Shown piece by piece: positions 7,348 to 16,887 of a stretch of 64,000 bases of DNA; within the stretch, counting starts at the first letter, position 1; each line of letters starts with the position of its first letter. The notes beneath the pieces are model-generated. The model was given only the letters and a program-made list of their open reading frames with translations, was not told the DNA's origin and made no database searches. Source of the DNA: Halobacterium litoreum (lineage in GTDB: Archaea; Halobacteriota; Halobacteria; Halobacteriales; Halobacteriaceae); contig NZ_CP089466.1 of the NCBI RefSeq assembly GCF_021233415.1, positions 2,356,001-2,420,000 of the forward strand, read 5' to 3'. Both the position numbers and the translations under genes were made by a program.

Positions 7348-8346
7348 ATGACAGATGCACACGATACTCGCGCCGTCGCGGACCCGCGGACACACGCCGA
7401 CGCCCCGGCCCCGATGTCGGTGTCGGAGGCCAGCGACCTCGCTCACGGCGTCGTCGAGAACATCGAGACGGTCATCGTCGACAAGCGCGACGTCGTCGAG
7501 CACGTCCTGACGGCCGTCCTCGGCGGCGGGCACGTCCTCCTCGAAGACGTGCCGGGCGTCGGGAAGACGATGCTCGCGCGGGCGGTCGCTCGCTCCTTCG
7601 ACGGCGACTTCCGGCGCGTCCAGTTCACTCCCGACCTCCTCCCGACGGACGTGACCGGCGTGAACGTCTTCAACGAGAAGACCCGCGAGTTCGAATTCCA
7701 GCCTGGCCCCGTGTTCGCGAACGTCCTGCTCGCCGACGAAATCAACCGCGCGCCCCCCAAGACGCAGTCCTCCCTGCTCGAAGCGATGGAGGAAGAGCAG
7801 GTGACCGCCGACGGCGACACGCGCGCCCTCCCCGACCCCTTCCTCGTCATCGCGACCCAGAACTCCGTCGAGCGCGACCGCACCTACGAACTCCCGGTCG
7901 CGGAACTCGACCGCTTCATGAAGAAACTCAGCCTCGGCTACCCCGACCGCGAGGAGGAAGTGGACGTCCTCGACCGCGTCGTCGGCGGCCACCCCATCGA
8001 CGACATCGAAGCCGTCGCCGGCGTCGAGGACCTGCGGCGCGCCCGCGCCGCCACGGGCGCCGTCGAGGTGTCCCGGCCCGTGAAGGCGTACGTCACGGAA
8101 CTCGCGCGCTACACCCGCGACCACGCCGCGCTCGGCGTGAGCCCCCGCGGCTCCATCTCCCTGCTCCGGGCCGCACAGGGCCGCGCGGTCCTCGATGGCC
8201 GCGACTACGTGGTTCCCGACGACGTGCAGGCCGAGGCGCGCGAGGCGCTCGCCCACCGCATCCGCACGGAAGCGGGCGGCACGCTCGGCGGCGAGGCCGC
8301 GCGCACGCTCGTCCAGCGCGCGCTCGACACCGTGAACCCCGAGTGA
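7348..8346 (+). CDS. MoxR-family AAA+ ATPase
   Basis: This 332-residue ATPase starts at the ATG giving MTDAHDTRAV; the upstream frame runs back into the preceding gene and is not used. Walker A is DVPGVGKT at 67-74, Walker B is LLADEINRA with the acidic pair at 130-131, followed by the family block PKTQSSLLEAMEE and sensor region FLVIATQNS. MoxR ATPases act as chaperones that activate or assemble partner proteins, often with DUF58/VWA proteins. The next two genes (DUF58 and transglutaminase) follow at 1 bp and with overlap, giving the classic MoxR-DUF58-transglutaminase operon. Confidence 0.93.
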   Translation: MTDAHDTRAVADPRTHADAPAPMSVSEASDLAHGVVENIETVIVDKRDVVEHVLTAVLGGGHVLLEDVPGVGKTMLARAVARSFDGDFRRVQFTPDLLPTDVTGVNVFNEKTREFEFQPGPVFANVLLADEINRAPPKTQSSLLEAMEEEQVTADGDTRALPDPFLVIATQNSVERDRTYELPVAELDRFMKKLSLGYPDREEEVDVLDRVVGGHPIDDIEAVAGVEDLRRARAATGAVEVSRPVKAYVTELARYTRDHAALGVSPRGSISLLRAAQGRAVLDGRDYVVPDDVQAEAREALAHRIRTEAGGTLGGEAARTLVQRALDTVNPE

Positions 8347-8347
8347 G

Positions 8348-9352
8348 ATGGCGCCCGCACTCACTCGCCGCGGGCAAGTGGTGCTCGCGGTCGCCCTCCT
8401 CGGCGTCGCGCTCGGCTACGGGTTCGGCGGCCGGAGCCTGAACGCCGTCGTCGTGCCGGCGGCCGCGTTGCTCGTCGCCACGCACGTCTACGCCCGGTCG
8501 ATTCCCGAACCCGGCGTCGAGCGCGTCACGCCCCGCGAGGGCCACCAGGGCGACCACCGAACCGTCGAACTCCTCGTGGACGCCGACCGGTCGTATCCGG
8601 CGACGGTGCGTGACTCGCTTGCCGACGGGCTGCGCGGAGACAGCGAACTCGCCACCGAAATCGACGGCCGCGAACTCGCGTACGACGTGGAGCTCGCGCG
8701 CCGCGGCGTCCACGCCGTCGGCCCGTGTTTCGTCACCGCGACCGACCCGTTCGGCCTCTGGGAGGTCGAATTCGTCGCGGCCGACCCGCAGACGGTGACG
8801 GTGTTCCCGCGCGTCCACGGCCTCGACGACACGGCGTCCCTGATTCGGGGCTACGTCGGCATCACGGACGAGCGCGAGCAGTTCGCGGGCGTCCGCGAGT
8901 ACGAGCGCGGCGACCCGCTCCGGGACGTGAACTGGAAGGCGAGCGCGAAACACCCCGGCAGCCTCGCGGTCACCGAGTACGCCGGTGAGGGCGCGACCGA
9001 CCGCGTCACCATCGCCGCGGAGTCCCTCGGGCCGCGCGCGGACTCCGTCGCGGAGGCCGCCGCGAGCATCGCCGCCCACCTCCTCGACGCCGGCGTCTCG
9101 GTCGGCGTCGCCACGCCGAACGGCGCGCTCGACCCGGCGAGCGGGGACCCCCACCGGCGGCGCGTGCTCGGCGTGCTCGCGGGCTTCCAGCGGGGGAAAC
9201 TCCGGCGCCGCCGCAAGGACGAGGCGGAAATCGTCGTTCACGCGCCCGAGAGCGGCGAACACGTGTCGGTGACGGTGGCCGGAAACGACCACCGCTACGA
9301 GGAGTTCGTCGGCGGACGCACGAGCGCGAGCGACGCGGAGGTGGCGGCGTGA
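8348..9352 (+). CDS. DUF58 domain protein, MoxR partner
   Basis: This 334-residue protein has two N-terminal hydrophobic stretches (about 11-45) that anchor it, a beta-rich middle, and the DUF58 signature near residue 190 (REYERGDPLRDVNWKASAK). The C-terminal part resembles a VWA-like fold. DUF58 proteins are consistently encoded next to MoxR ATPases and are thought to be activated by them, possibly for envelope assembly. It begins 1 bp after the MoxR stop, and its TGA overlaps the GTG start of the transglutaminase gene, so the three are translated together. Confidence 0.9.
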   Translation: MAPALTRRGQVVLAVALLGVALGYGFGGRSLNAVVVPAAALLVATHVYARSIPEPGVERVTPREGHQGDHRTVELLVDADRSYPATVRDSLADGLRGDSELATEIDGRELAYDVELARRGVHAVGPCFVTATDPFGLWEVEFVAADPQTVTVFPRVHGLDDTASLIRGYVGITDEREQFAGVREYERGDPLRDVNWKASAKHPGSLAVTEYAGEGATDRVTIAAESLGPRADSVAEAAASIAAHLLDAGVSVGVATPNGALDPASGDPHRRRVLGVLAGFQRGKLRRRRKDEAEIVVHAPESGEHVSVTVAGNDHRYEEFVGGRTSASDAEVAA

Positions 9353-11550
9353 GCGTCGCCGACCTGCGGACCGCGGTCGGCGCCGACTGGGAGCGACCGT
9401 CCGCTGCGAGCGCCGTCGCGGGCGCCTGCGTCGCCGTCGTCGTCGGCGCGTACCTCTCCGTGCTCTACGAGGTGGTGTCGGTGGTCGGCGGCACGGCGAC
9501 GTTCCTCGGCGCCGTCGCGGGCGCCGTCCTGCTCGCGGGCGTGCTTCGCGCGCTCCCGTGGAAGTGGGCGTTCGGCCTCGCCGCGACCCTGCTCGTCGGC
9601 GGGCTCGCGCTCTACCTCCGGGCGGTCCCGCCCGCATACTTCGCGGCGATGTCGCCGACGCGCGTCGCGATGGACACGGTCGCGTTGCTCACCGGCTACT
9701 CCGTGCTGCGGATGCCGGCGGCGGGCGCGTGGGCAATCGCGGTCGCGCCCGCGCCGACGTTCCTCGCGGCGTACTTCGCGGCGCGCGGCGAGTTCACGCG
9801 CGCGGCCGGCATCGCCGCCGCGGCGCTCGCGTTCTTCGTGCTGACCGGCGACAGCAACACGACGGTGACGCTCGTCGGCGTGCTCGCGGCGGCGGGCGCG
9901 GTCGGCTTCGGGACGCTCGCTCACCACGGCGCGGGCGGCCGGCAGGCGCAGGTGTTGGCGGCCGTGCTGGCGCTGATGATTGTCGGCTCGGCGACCGTCA
10001 CCGCCGTTCCCGGCGGTCGCTCCCCGCTCGTGCCGTCGTCGTCGACGGCGACCGCGGGGAGTCTGGTGAGCGCGGACGGCTACGTCGGCGTCGGCGGGAG
10101 CCTCCGCCTCGACCCGAAGGTCCAGTTCGTCGTGGAGGCCGACCAGCCGTCGTACTACCGGACCGCCGTCTACGACCGGTTCACCGGCACGGGCTGGGTG
10201 CAGACCGCCGACGTCGGCACCCAGGAGAACATGCCGCCGCCGTCGGGCGACCGCATCACGCAACGCATCACCGCCGAACGGACGCTCGACTTGGTGCCGG
10301 CGGCGCCCGTCCCCCAGCGCATCGACGGCGTCGACGCCGACATCACAGAGGGCGGTCTCGTCGTGTCCGACGCGACGCTGTACCCCGGCGACAGTTATGA
10401 GGTCGAGAGCCGCGCGCCGCCCTCGGACCCGGCGACGCTCGCGGACGAGACCGGCGACGTGCCCGACGCCGTCGCCGAGCGCTACCTCCAGACGCCACAG
10501 AACACGGACGGCCGGGTCGTCGACCTCGCGGACCGCATCACGGAGAGCGCCGACTCGAACTACGAGCAGGCGGCCGCAATCGAGCAGTGGCTGGAGACGA
10601 ACAAGCGCTACTCGCTGGACGCACGGGGCGCGCGCAACAACCTCGTGAACCAGTTCGTCCTGGAGAGCGACGTCGGCTACTGCACGTACTACGCCAGTTC
10701 GATGGCCGTCATGCTGCGCTCGCAGGGCGTTCCGGCGCGCTTCGTCGTCGGCTTCACCGAGGGCCAGCGCGTCGCCGAGGACGAGTGGGTCGTGCGCGGC
10801 GTCGACTCCCACGCGTGGGTCGAGGTGTACGTGCCCGACCGCGGCTGGGTCACCTTCGACCCGACGCCCGCCGCCTCCCGTACGACCGCGGAGGACGAGC
10901 GCGTGCAGGAAGCGCGCCTGAACGGCGTCGAGGGCGTCGACACCGCGGGCAGCGAGAACGGCACGTGGACGCCGACGACCACGACCACCACGACGCTCCA
11001 GGACCTCGGGACGACCGAGTCGACGCGCAGCGGCCTCCAAGAGGCGCCCGACGAGCAGTCCGAGTACGGCATCGGCGGCCAGACCACCGCGAACGTCGCG
11101 AACATCACCGCGCCGGGCGCCGCGGAGGCGGGCGGTGGCGGTAACAGCGGGGGCGGCCCGTCGCTCCCGCCGCTGACGACGCTCACCGTCTGGGCCGTCC
11201 TCGTCGGCGGCGCCGCCGCGACGCTCCGGTTCACGGGGCTCGCCGACCGCGCGTACCGCGCGCTCTGGCTGCGGTGGCTCCCGAGCGGCGACCCCGACGA
11301 GGAGATAGAAGCCGCCTTCGAGCGCGTCGAGTACGTCCTCGGAAAGCGCCACCGGGAGCGCGGCGACGGCGAGACGGTGCGAGACTACATCGCCGACGTG
11401 CGCGCCGACGAGCGCGCCGAACGCGTCGCGGACCTGCGGGAGCGCGCCAGGTACGCGGGAGTCGCCGACGACGAGACGGCGGCGGAAGCGAAACGCCTCG
11501 CGCGGTCGCTGGCCGGCGAATACAGCCGCCTCCCGTCGCCTCGGCGATAG
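9349..11550 (+). CDS. Membrane transglutaminase (TgpA-like; DUF3488-transglutaminase-DUF4129)
   Basis: This 733-residue protein starts with GTG overlapping the previous stop. The first 230 residues form about six or seven membrane helices (DUF3488-like). An extracytoplasmic transglutaminase-like domain follows with a full catalytic triad: C445 in GYCTYYASSMA, H488 in SHAWVEVYV and D504 in TFDPTP. A Thr-rich linker (residues near 545) and another membrane helix near 610-625 precede a cytoplasmic DUF4129-type tail. It is the third gene of the MoxR/DUF58 operon. Such proteins probably cross-link or cleave cell-surface proteins; the S-layer is a plausible target, by inference. Confidence 0.92.
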   Translation: MSVADLRTAVGADWERPSAASAVAGACVAVVVGAYLSVLYEVVSVVGGTATFLGAVAGAVLLAGVLRALPWKWAFGLAATLLVGGLALYLRAVPPAYFAAMSPTRVAMDTVALLTGYSVLRMPAAGAWAIAVAPAPTFLAAYFAARGEFTRAAGIAAAALAFFVLTGDSNTTVTLVGVLAAAGAVGFGTLAHHGAGGRQAQVLAAVLALMIVGSATVTAVPGGRSPLVPSSSTATAGSLVSADGYVGVGGSLRLDPKVQFVVEADQPSYYRTAVYDRFTGTGWVQTADVGTQENMPPPSGDRITQRITAERTLDLVPAAPVPQRIDGVDADITEGGLVVSDATLYPGDSYEVESRAPPSDPATLADETGDVPDAVAERYLQTPQNTDGRVVDLADRITESADSNYEQAAAIEQWLETNKRYSLDARGARNNLVNQFVLESDVGYCTYYASSMAVMLRSQGVPARFVVGFTEGQRVAEDEWVVRGVDSHAWVEVYVPDRGWVTFDPTPAASRTTAEDERVQEARLNGVEGVDTAGSENGTWTPTTTTTTTLQDLGTTESTRSGLQEAPDEQSEYGIGGQTTANVANITAPGAAEAGGGGNSGGGPSLPPLTTLTVWAVLVGGAAATLRFTGLADRAYRALWLRWLPSGDPDEEIEAAFERVEYVLGKRHRERGDGETVRDYIADVRADERAERVADLRERARYAGVADDETAAEAKRLARSLAGEYSRLPSPRR

Positions 11551-11551
11551 T

Positions 11552-11878
<327 letters not shown>

Positions 11879-11943
11879 CTCCCGCCGTCGGCACTGACTC
11901 TCCTCTCGACGCTACTCGGTAGCGACGCGTGCGAGCGACCGGA

Positions 11944-12297
11944 CTAGAATGGGGCGTCCGTCGCGGGCCCCTCGTCGCTCGACGCGGCTTCGAGGTCGCC
12001 CGGCCAGCCGGCCAGCCCCTCGGCGAGACTCTCGACCGTGGCGTCGTCGTCGAGTCCCTCGTAGGACGCGACGAGGCGCGCGGCGCGCACGCTCGACTCG
12101 CCGTGGGGGCACACCGTGACGACGCGCTCGGCGCCCGCGAGGTCGTCGACGGACTGCGGGAGTTCGCCGAACGGGATGCACTCGCTGCCCGGGATGTGGC
12201 CCTGCGCGTACGCGCCGCGCCGCCGGATGTCGACGACGCGCACGCCGTCCTCGTCGAGTACGGCCGCCAGTTCCTCGGCGGAGACTTCGCCGTCCAT
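11944..12297 (-). CDS. Rhodanese-like sulfurtransferase
   Basis: This 117-residue single rhodanese domain has the conserved VVDIRRRGAYAQGHIPGS segment at 21-38 and an active-site loop C63-P-H-G-E-S. Rhodaneses carry sulfur as a cysteine persulfide between donors and acceptors; the partner is unknown here. The C-terminus adds an acidic tail (residues near 100-117). It lies alone on the minus strand, with a 49-bp gap to the NUDIX gene. Confidence 0.92.
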   Translation of the reverse strand: MDGEVSAEELAAVLDEDGVRVVDIRRRGAYAQGHIPGSECIPFGELPQSVDDLAGAERVVTVCPHGESSVRAARLVASYEGLDDDATVESLAEGLAGWPGDLEAASSDEGPATDAPF

Positions 12298-12346
12298 GCA
12301 CGACGGGTGGGGGCGCGCGGAGGTAGGGCTTGCGGTCAGCGACCCG

Positions 12347-12922
12347 TCAGAGGTGGCCGTCGGCCTCGGCGAGCAGGATGCCCTCGATGGTGGCGTCGTT
12401 CGCCGGCGGCGCGCGAGCGACGGCGAGCGCGTCCTCGATTGGCACGCGCTCGACGGACAGGAACTCGTTGCTGTCTAGGTCGCGGCCGACCTCGGTGAGG
12501 TCGTCGGCGAACACGATGCCGCGCTTGTGCCGGAGCACGCCCGTCGCCGTCCAGAACTCCTCGACGAACTCGACGTTCCCCGCCTCGTAGCCGGTCTCCT
12601 CGCGGAGTTCCCGCCGACCGGCCGCGACGTATGACTCGCGGTCGGAGGCGGGCGCCACCTCGTTGGCGGGCGTCTCGTCGTCAGTTTGCTCCACGATGCC
12701 GGCCACGAGTTCCATGCACTGCTTGCGAATGGTCGGGCGGTACTGGTCGACGAACAGCACGTCGCCGTCGTCTACCGCGAGCACGACGACTGCGGGCGGC
12801 AGCGCCGCCCAGTAGTAGTTCTTCGCGGAGCCGTCGGGCTGTTCGACGCGGTCGTACCCCCCGTCGTACCATCCGGTCTCGTACTCGGTCTCGGATTCGA
12901 GCACCGGCCAGTCGTGGTCCAT
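12347..12922 (-). CDS. NUDIX hydrolase (ADP-ribose pyrophosphatase-like)
   Basis: This 191-residue protein uses the ATG giving MDHDWP. The NUDIX domain begins near 35; the box is AGRRELREETGYEAG near residue 105-119 with the three catalytic glutamates. An upstream glycine-containing VAGIVEQTDDETP is separated from it by an extra segment, so the box carries an insertion. Relatives cleave nucleoside diphosphate sugars such as ADP-ribose. It is divergent from the DtxR-like regulator gene with an 80-bp shared upstream region. Confidence 0.88.
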   Translation of the reverse strand: MDHDWPVLESETEYETGWYDGGYDRVEQPDGSAKNYYWAALPPAVVVLAVDDGDVLFVDQYRPTIRKQCMELVAGIVEQTDDETPANEVAPASDRESYVAAGRRELREETGYEAGNVEFVEEFWTATGVLRHKRGIVFADDLTEVGRDLDSNEFLSVERVPIEDALAVARAPPANDATIEGILLAEADGHL

Positions 12923-13002
12923 GCCCGAAGGTTCGCGCGCCCCCACTAAGTCTCACGGCTCCGGGGACAGCCTTATCCCTCCGAGCGGCGGACACACGAC
13001 TG

Positions 13003-13440
13003 ATGAGCGGCGTCGAACTCACGGACAGCGCCGGTCGATACCTGACCGCCATCCTGCTCGTCTCCGCGAGCGAGGGGCGGCCCGCGAAGACCGGCGAGGT
13101 CGCCGACCGACTCGACGTCAACCCCGCGACCGTCACCGAGCGCCTCGGCGACCTCGCAGAGCGCGGGCTCGTCGACTACGAACGCTACGCCGGCGCGACG
13201 CTCACCGACGACGGCGAGGCCGCGACCCGCGAACTCATGTGGAAACACTGCGTCGTCGAGAACTTCGCGACCGACGACCTCGACCTCGACAACCTCGACG
13301 CCGACGCCGTCGGCCAAGCGCTCTCCGCGGAGACGGCGAACGCGCTCGCAGACCACGTCGACCACCCGTGCTCGGGAGAGTGTCGCGCGCCCGACGCCGA
13401 CTTCGCGGAGTGTACGTTCGACTACAGCGCCTCCCGGTAG
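13003..13440 (+). CDS. DtxR/SirR-family metal-dependent transcriptional regulator
   Basis: This 145-residue protein has an N-terminal winged helix (residues 5-62) with a recognition-helix region DRLDVNPATVTERLGDL and wing ATLTDDGE. The dimerisation/metal region follows: a WKHCVVENF segment near 80-88, where DtxR proteins use His/Cys/Glu ligands, and a Cys-rich tail (HPCSGEC ... FAEC). DtxR-family proteins repress metal uptake when Fe or Mn is bound. cttatcc about 30 bp before the ATG fits a leaderless promoter. A candidate regulon member lies in this window: the iron ABC importer at 28538-31779, whose promoters carry TTAGG/CCTAA dyads. That link is inference. Confidence 0.9.
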   Translation: MSGVELTDSAGRYLTAILLVSASEGRPAKTGEVADRLDVNPATVTERLGDLAERGLVDYERYAGATLTDDGEAATRELMWKHCVVENFATDDLDLDNLDADAVGQALSAETANALADHVDHPCSGECRAPDADFAECTFDYSASR

Positions 13441-13841
13441 AACCGCCCGAACGCGATGCGGCGCAAAGTCGCCACCGCGGCGTCGGGTTCGCTCTGGAAC
13501 GTCGTCGCGACGAACGCGTCCGCGAACGGCACGTACACCCACGCCGCGCGGTCGACCTCGCTGCTCCCGTTCTCGAACACCTCGGCCTCGGGGCGCTCGT
13601 CCTGCGCGGCCTCGAAGGCCTCGTAGTCTCCCACTTCGACTTCCAGCAGCGACGCGAACAGCGCGTCGCGGGCCGTCCCCACGACCTCGCCGGTGACTTG
13701 CTCGTCGTACTCCTCCTTCGAGAGTTCGAGTTCGCGCGCGAGTTCGCGCGTGACTGTCTGTGCCGCCGGCCCCACCGCCTCGAACTGCTCGCGGACCTCG
13801 CTCTCGGTCTCGGGCGCGAGCACGCCGCGCGTCTCGGTCAT
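13422..13841 (-). CDS. Haloarchaeal DUF5809-like protein
   Basis: This 139-residue acidic soluble protein uses the ATG giving MTETRGVLAP. It has a helical first half (SEVREQFEAVGPAAQ) and a second half with AWVYVPFADAFVATTF. Its stop overlaps the end of the convergent DtxR-like gene by 19 bp. This family is usually next to the DUF5810 gene, as here. No function is known. Confidence 0.82.
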   Translation of the reverse strand: MTETRGVLAPETESEVREQFEAVGPAAQTVTRELARELELSKEEYDEQVTGEVVGTARDALFASLLEVEVGDYEAFEAAQDERPEAEVFENGSSEVDRAAWVYVPFADAFVATTFQSEPDAAVATLRRIAFGRFYREAL

Positions 13842-13865
13842 ACCCGAGTTCGGGGCGCCCACGCC

Positions 13866-14219
13866 CTACTCGCTTTCGGAGTCCTCGCTCTCGCTACCGT
13901 GCATCTCCCGCGTGAGTTCTTGGGCTTCCTCCAGAATGTTCGCGGCCTCGCCCGAGAGGTCGGCCTGCCCCGTTCGCTCGACGGCCGGCGGCTCGTGGTC
14001 GTGGGCTTCGGCCGACGCCACCTCGACGTCGGTCTCCGTCGCGTGCTCGGTCACCTCGGGCGCCAGCGACTCCGGGTCGCGGTCCGCCCAGTCCGGCACG
14101 TGCTCGTCCAGCCAGTCCTCGTGGTCGCCGCCGCGCACGAGCGCCGTGAACGCGACGTGGTTCGCGAGGTGTTCGCCGTCGGCCTCCGCGGACGCACAGA
14201 CCGGACACTCGTATCCCAT
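13866..14219 (-). CDS. Haloarchaeal DUF5810-like zinc-knuckle protein
   Basis: This 117-residue protein starts MGYECPVCAS: a CxxC pair at 5-8 followed by a His-containing helix (GEHLANHVAF), which together look like a C2H2-type metal knuckle. A WLDEHVPDW segment follows and the last 50 residues are acidic and low in complexity. It lies 24 bp upstream of the DUF5809 gene on the same strand, so they are probably one transcript. The function is unknown. Confidence 0.85.
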   Translation of the reverse strand: MGYECPVCASAEADGEHLANHVAFTALVRGGDHEDWLDEHVPDWADRDPESLAPEVTEHATETDVEVASAEAHDHEPPAVERTGQADLSGEAANILEEAQELTREMHGSESEDSESE

Positions 14220-14241
14220 ACCCGAAGTGAGGGACTACCGC

Positions 14242-14745
14242 CTAAAACCCGTCACGGTCCTCGAGGCTCGCCACCAGCACGTAGGCGTCCTCGCCGTCCG
14301 CGTAGTACTTCGGGAGCGTGCGCAGATACTCGAACCCGAACTTCTCGTAGAGCCCCCTCGCGGGCTCGTTGCTCTCCCTGACTTCCAGTTTCACGCTGCG
14401 CGCGCCCTGGGACGCGAGCGCCGACAACCCACGGCGCAACAGCGCCGCGCCCACCCCCTCGCCGCGGCGCTCGGGCCGCACCGCGAGGTCTTTGACGTGC
14501 CCGAGCGGCCGGCCGTGGTTCGGGATGTCGTCGGCGACGATGTACCCCGAGACGGGTGGCGGCGACTCCACGGTGTGGGCGTCCTCGGCCACGAGAAAGC
14601 CCGGCGTCCCCACCTGCTGTTCGAACGCCGAGTACGGCCACGGCTGCTCGAATACCGCCTGCTCGATGCGGAACACGTCGAGCAAGTCAGCGCGCGTCGC
14701 GCGCCGAATCGAGACGCCTGCCTCCGCTGGCTCGACGGTGGTCAC
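14242..14745 (-). CDS. rimI: RimI-like ribosomal-protein-alanine N-acetyltransferase
   Basis: This 167-residue GNAT protein starts at a GTG (VTTVEPAEAG); tttatccc about 25 bp upstream fits leaderless transcription from there, though the frame stays open to 14787. The acetyl-CoA-binding motif is RPERRGEGVGAALLRRGL near residue 88-105, and the C-terminal NEPARGLYEKFGFEYLR is typical of RimI. Archaeal RimI/Ard1-like enzymes acetylate protein N-termini. It starts the minus-strand run that includes DUF5810 and DUF5809. Confidence 0.88.
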   Translation of the reverse strand: MTTVEPAEAGVSIRRATRADLLDVFRIEQAVFEQPWPYSAFEQQVGTPGFLVAEDAHTVESPPPVSGYIVADDIPNHGRPLGHVKDLAVRPERRGEGVGAALLRRGLSALASQGARSVKLEVRESNEPARGLYEKFGFEYLRTLPKYYADGEDAYVLVASLEDRDGF

Positions 14746-14832
14746 GGTAGCCGGTAGGGCGACACGGGATAAATGACCTACGGCCACGGCTGTCGCTGGC
14801 GAGCGCGTCGAAAGAAAGAACGGAGATTCCGC

Positions 14833-16818
14833 TTAGTCGTCCGCGGGGCTGGCAGCGCCGCTGTCGTCGTGTTTCTGCTTCGTGAGCGACAGCTTGCCAC
14901 CGGCCGCGAGCGTGCGGCGCTCGCGCTCGGACGCGTCGAGGGTCGCCGTCGCCTCCCAGTCGTCGTTCACGCGCACCGTGAACTCCTCCTGGCCGGACTT
15001 GACGGCCTCAGCCACGTCGTCGACGATTTCGACGTCGTCGCCCTGCTCGATGCGGGCGTACGTGTCCTCGTCGATGTTGAGCGGGACGATGCCGAAGTTG
15101 AAGAGGTTCGCCTTGTGGATGCGGGCGAAACTCTGCGCGAGGACGGCCTCGACGCCGAGGAACATCGGGCACATCGCGGCGTGCTCGCGGGAGGAACCCT
15201 GACCGTAGTTCTCGCCCGCGACCAGGACGCCGCTCTCGGCGGCCTTCGCGCGCTCGGCGAACGTGTCGTCGATGCGCGAGAGCGTGAACTCGGAGAGGCG
15301 CTCGATGTTCGAGCGGAACTTCAGGATGTCCGAGGTCGCCGGGATGATGTGGTCCGTCGTGATGTTGTCCTCCATCTTCAGGAGGGTTTCACCGCCGGCG
15401 TCCGAGCCGAGCGGGTCCTTGACGGGCACACTGGAGATGTTCGGGCCCTTGATGAGTTCGTCGTCGACGGACTCCTCGGGCGTGATGATGTCCGCGTCGC
15501 CCTCACCGTAGCCGCCGGAGTACGACGTCCCCATCTCGAAGCCGGGGTCCTCGAGGTCGCCGAGTTCGTCGGCGAGGTCCCGCGGGTCCACGATTTCGCC
15601 CTTCAGGGCGGCCGCGGCCGCGACCTCCGGCGAGCAGAGGAAGACGGAGTCGTCCTCGATGCCGGAGCGACCCTCGAAGTTCCGGTTGAACGTCCGGAGC
15701 GAGACGGAGTCAGAGGCAGGCACGTGACCGATGCCGATACAGGCACCACACGTCGCCTCGGAGAAGTTGACGCCGGCCGCCATCATCTCGGCCGTCCAGC
15801 CCTCGCGGGCGAGCATCTCGGAGGCCTGCTTGGAGCCGGGCGCGACGATCATCTCGGTCTCCTTCGCGATTTCGCGGCCTTCGAGCATCTTCGCGGCCGG
15901 GAGCACGTCCTCGTAGGCGCCGTTCGTACAGGAGCCCACGATGACCTGCTCGACGTCCTGGCCCGCGACCTCGCGGACCGGCACGACGTTGTCCGGCATC
16001 GACGGCTGCGCGATGAGCGGTTCGAGGTCCGAGAGGTCGACGACGATCTCGTCGGCGTACTCGGCGTCCTCGTCCGGGGAGAGGTCGACGAACTCGTCGC
16101 CGCGGTCGAACTGCTCCATCCACTCTTCCGTGCGCTCGTCGGTCGGGAAGATGGAGGAGGTGGCGCCGAGTTCGGTGCCCATGTTCGTGATGGTGGTGCG
16201 CTCCGGAACGGAGAGCGTCTCCACGCCGGGGCCCGTGTACTCGAGCACCTTGCCGACGCCGCCCTTCACGGAGAGGCGTCGGAGGAGCTCGAGGATGACG
16301 TCCTTCGCGGTCGCCCACTCGGGGAGTTCGCCCTCGAGGCGGACGTTGACGACTTCCGGCATCTCGACGAAGTACGCGCCGCCGCCCATCGCGACGGCGA
16401 TGTCGATGCCGCCCGCGCCGATGGCGAGCTGACCGAGGCCGCCGGGGGTCGGCGTGTGGCTGTCCGAGCCCAGCAGGGTCTTGCCGGGTGCCGCGAAGTT
16501 CTCCTTGTGGACGTTGTGGCAGATGCCGTTGCCCGGTCGGGAGAAGTACGCGCCGTAGGTGCCGGCCGCGGACCGCAGGAAGCGGTGGTCGTCGGTGTTC
16601 TTGAAGTCGAACTGGTAGGTCTGGTGGTCGCAGTACTGCGCGGCCAGCTCGGTCTGGACTTCGTCCATCTCGAGGGCCTCGAACTGCAGCCAGACCATCG
16701 TCCCAGTGGTGTCCTGGGAGAGCGTCTGGTCGATCTCGATGCCGATCTCCTCGCCGGGCTCTAGGTCGCCCTCGACGAGGTGGTCATCGAGAATTTTCTC
16801 CGTAAGCGTCTGTCCCAT
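14833..16818 (-). CDS. acnA: Aconitate hydratase
   Basis: This 661-residue enzyme isomerises citrate to isocitrate in the TCA cycle. It uses the ATG giving MGQTLTEKIL. All three cysteines that ligate the 4Fe-4S cluster are present: C297 in VGSCTNG and C357/C360 in CGACIG. A swivel-domain active-site loop GQGSSREHAA occurs near residue 550. The length and motif order match haloarchaeal aconitases. A clear TATA box (16844-16853 on the minus strand) lies 26-35 bp upstream. Confidence 0.96.
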   Translation of the reverse strand: MGQTLTEKILDDHLVEGDLEPGEEIGIEIDQTLSQDTTGTMVWLQFEALEMDEVQTELAAQYCDHQTYQFDFKNTDDHRFLRSAAGTYGAYFSRPGNGICHNVHKENFAAPGKTLLGSDSHTPTPGGLGQLAIGAGGIDIAVAMGGGAYFVEMPEVVNVRLEGELPEWATAKDVILELLRRLSVKGGVGKVLEYTGPGVETLSVPERTTITNMGTELGATSSIFPTDERTEEWMEQFDRGDEFVDLSPDEDAEYADEIVVDLSDLEPLIAQPSMPDNVVPVREVAGQDVEQVIVGSCTNGAYEDVLPAAKMLEGREIAKETEMIVAPGSKQASEMLAREGWTAEMMAAGVNFSEATCGACIGIGHVPASDSVSLRTFNRNFEGRSGIEDDSVFLCSPEVAAAAALKGEIVDPRDLADELGDLEDPGFEMGTSYSGGYGEGDADIITPEESVDDELIKGPNISSVPVKDPLGSDAGGETLLKMEDNITTDHIIPATSDILKFRSNIERLSEFTLSRIDDTFAERAKAAESGVLVAGENYGQGSSREHAAMCPMFLGVEAVLAQSFARIHKANLFNFGIVPLNIDEDTYARIEQGDDVEIVDDVAEAVKSGQEEFTVRVNDDWEATATLDASERERRTLAAGGKLSLTKQKHDDSGAASPADD

Positions 16819-16843
16819 AGCGTCCCGAGATGGACTTTCTACG

Positions 16844-16853
16844 ATTATAAATC
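16844..16853 (-). promoter_or_regulatory. TATA box of the aconitase gene
   Basis: On the minus strand the sequence reads GGATTTATAATC around here, centred about 30 bp upstream of the aconitase ATG at 16818. It is one of the strongest TATA matches in the window. Confidence 0.65.
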
Positions 16854-16887
16854 CCGCGTGTTTCAGGATTCGGGCATTCGCCTTATA

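Noticed and set aside
9295-11352. 685-codon minus-strand frame
   Set aside because: It is antisense to the transglutaminase gene with its intact catalytic triad; the translation is Arg-rich and motif-free.
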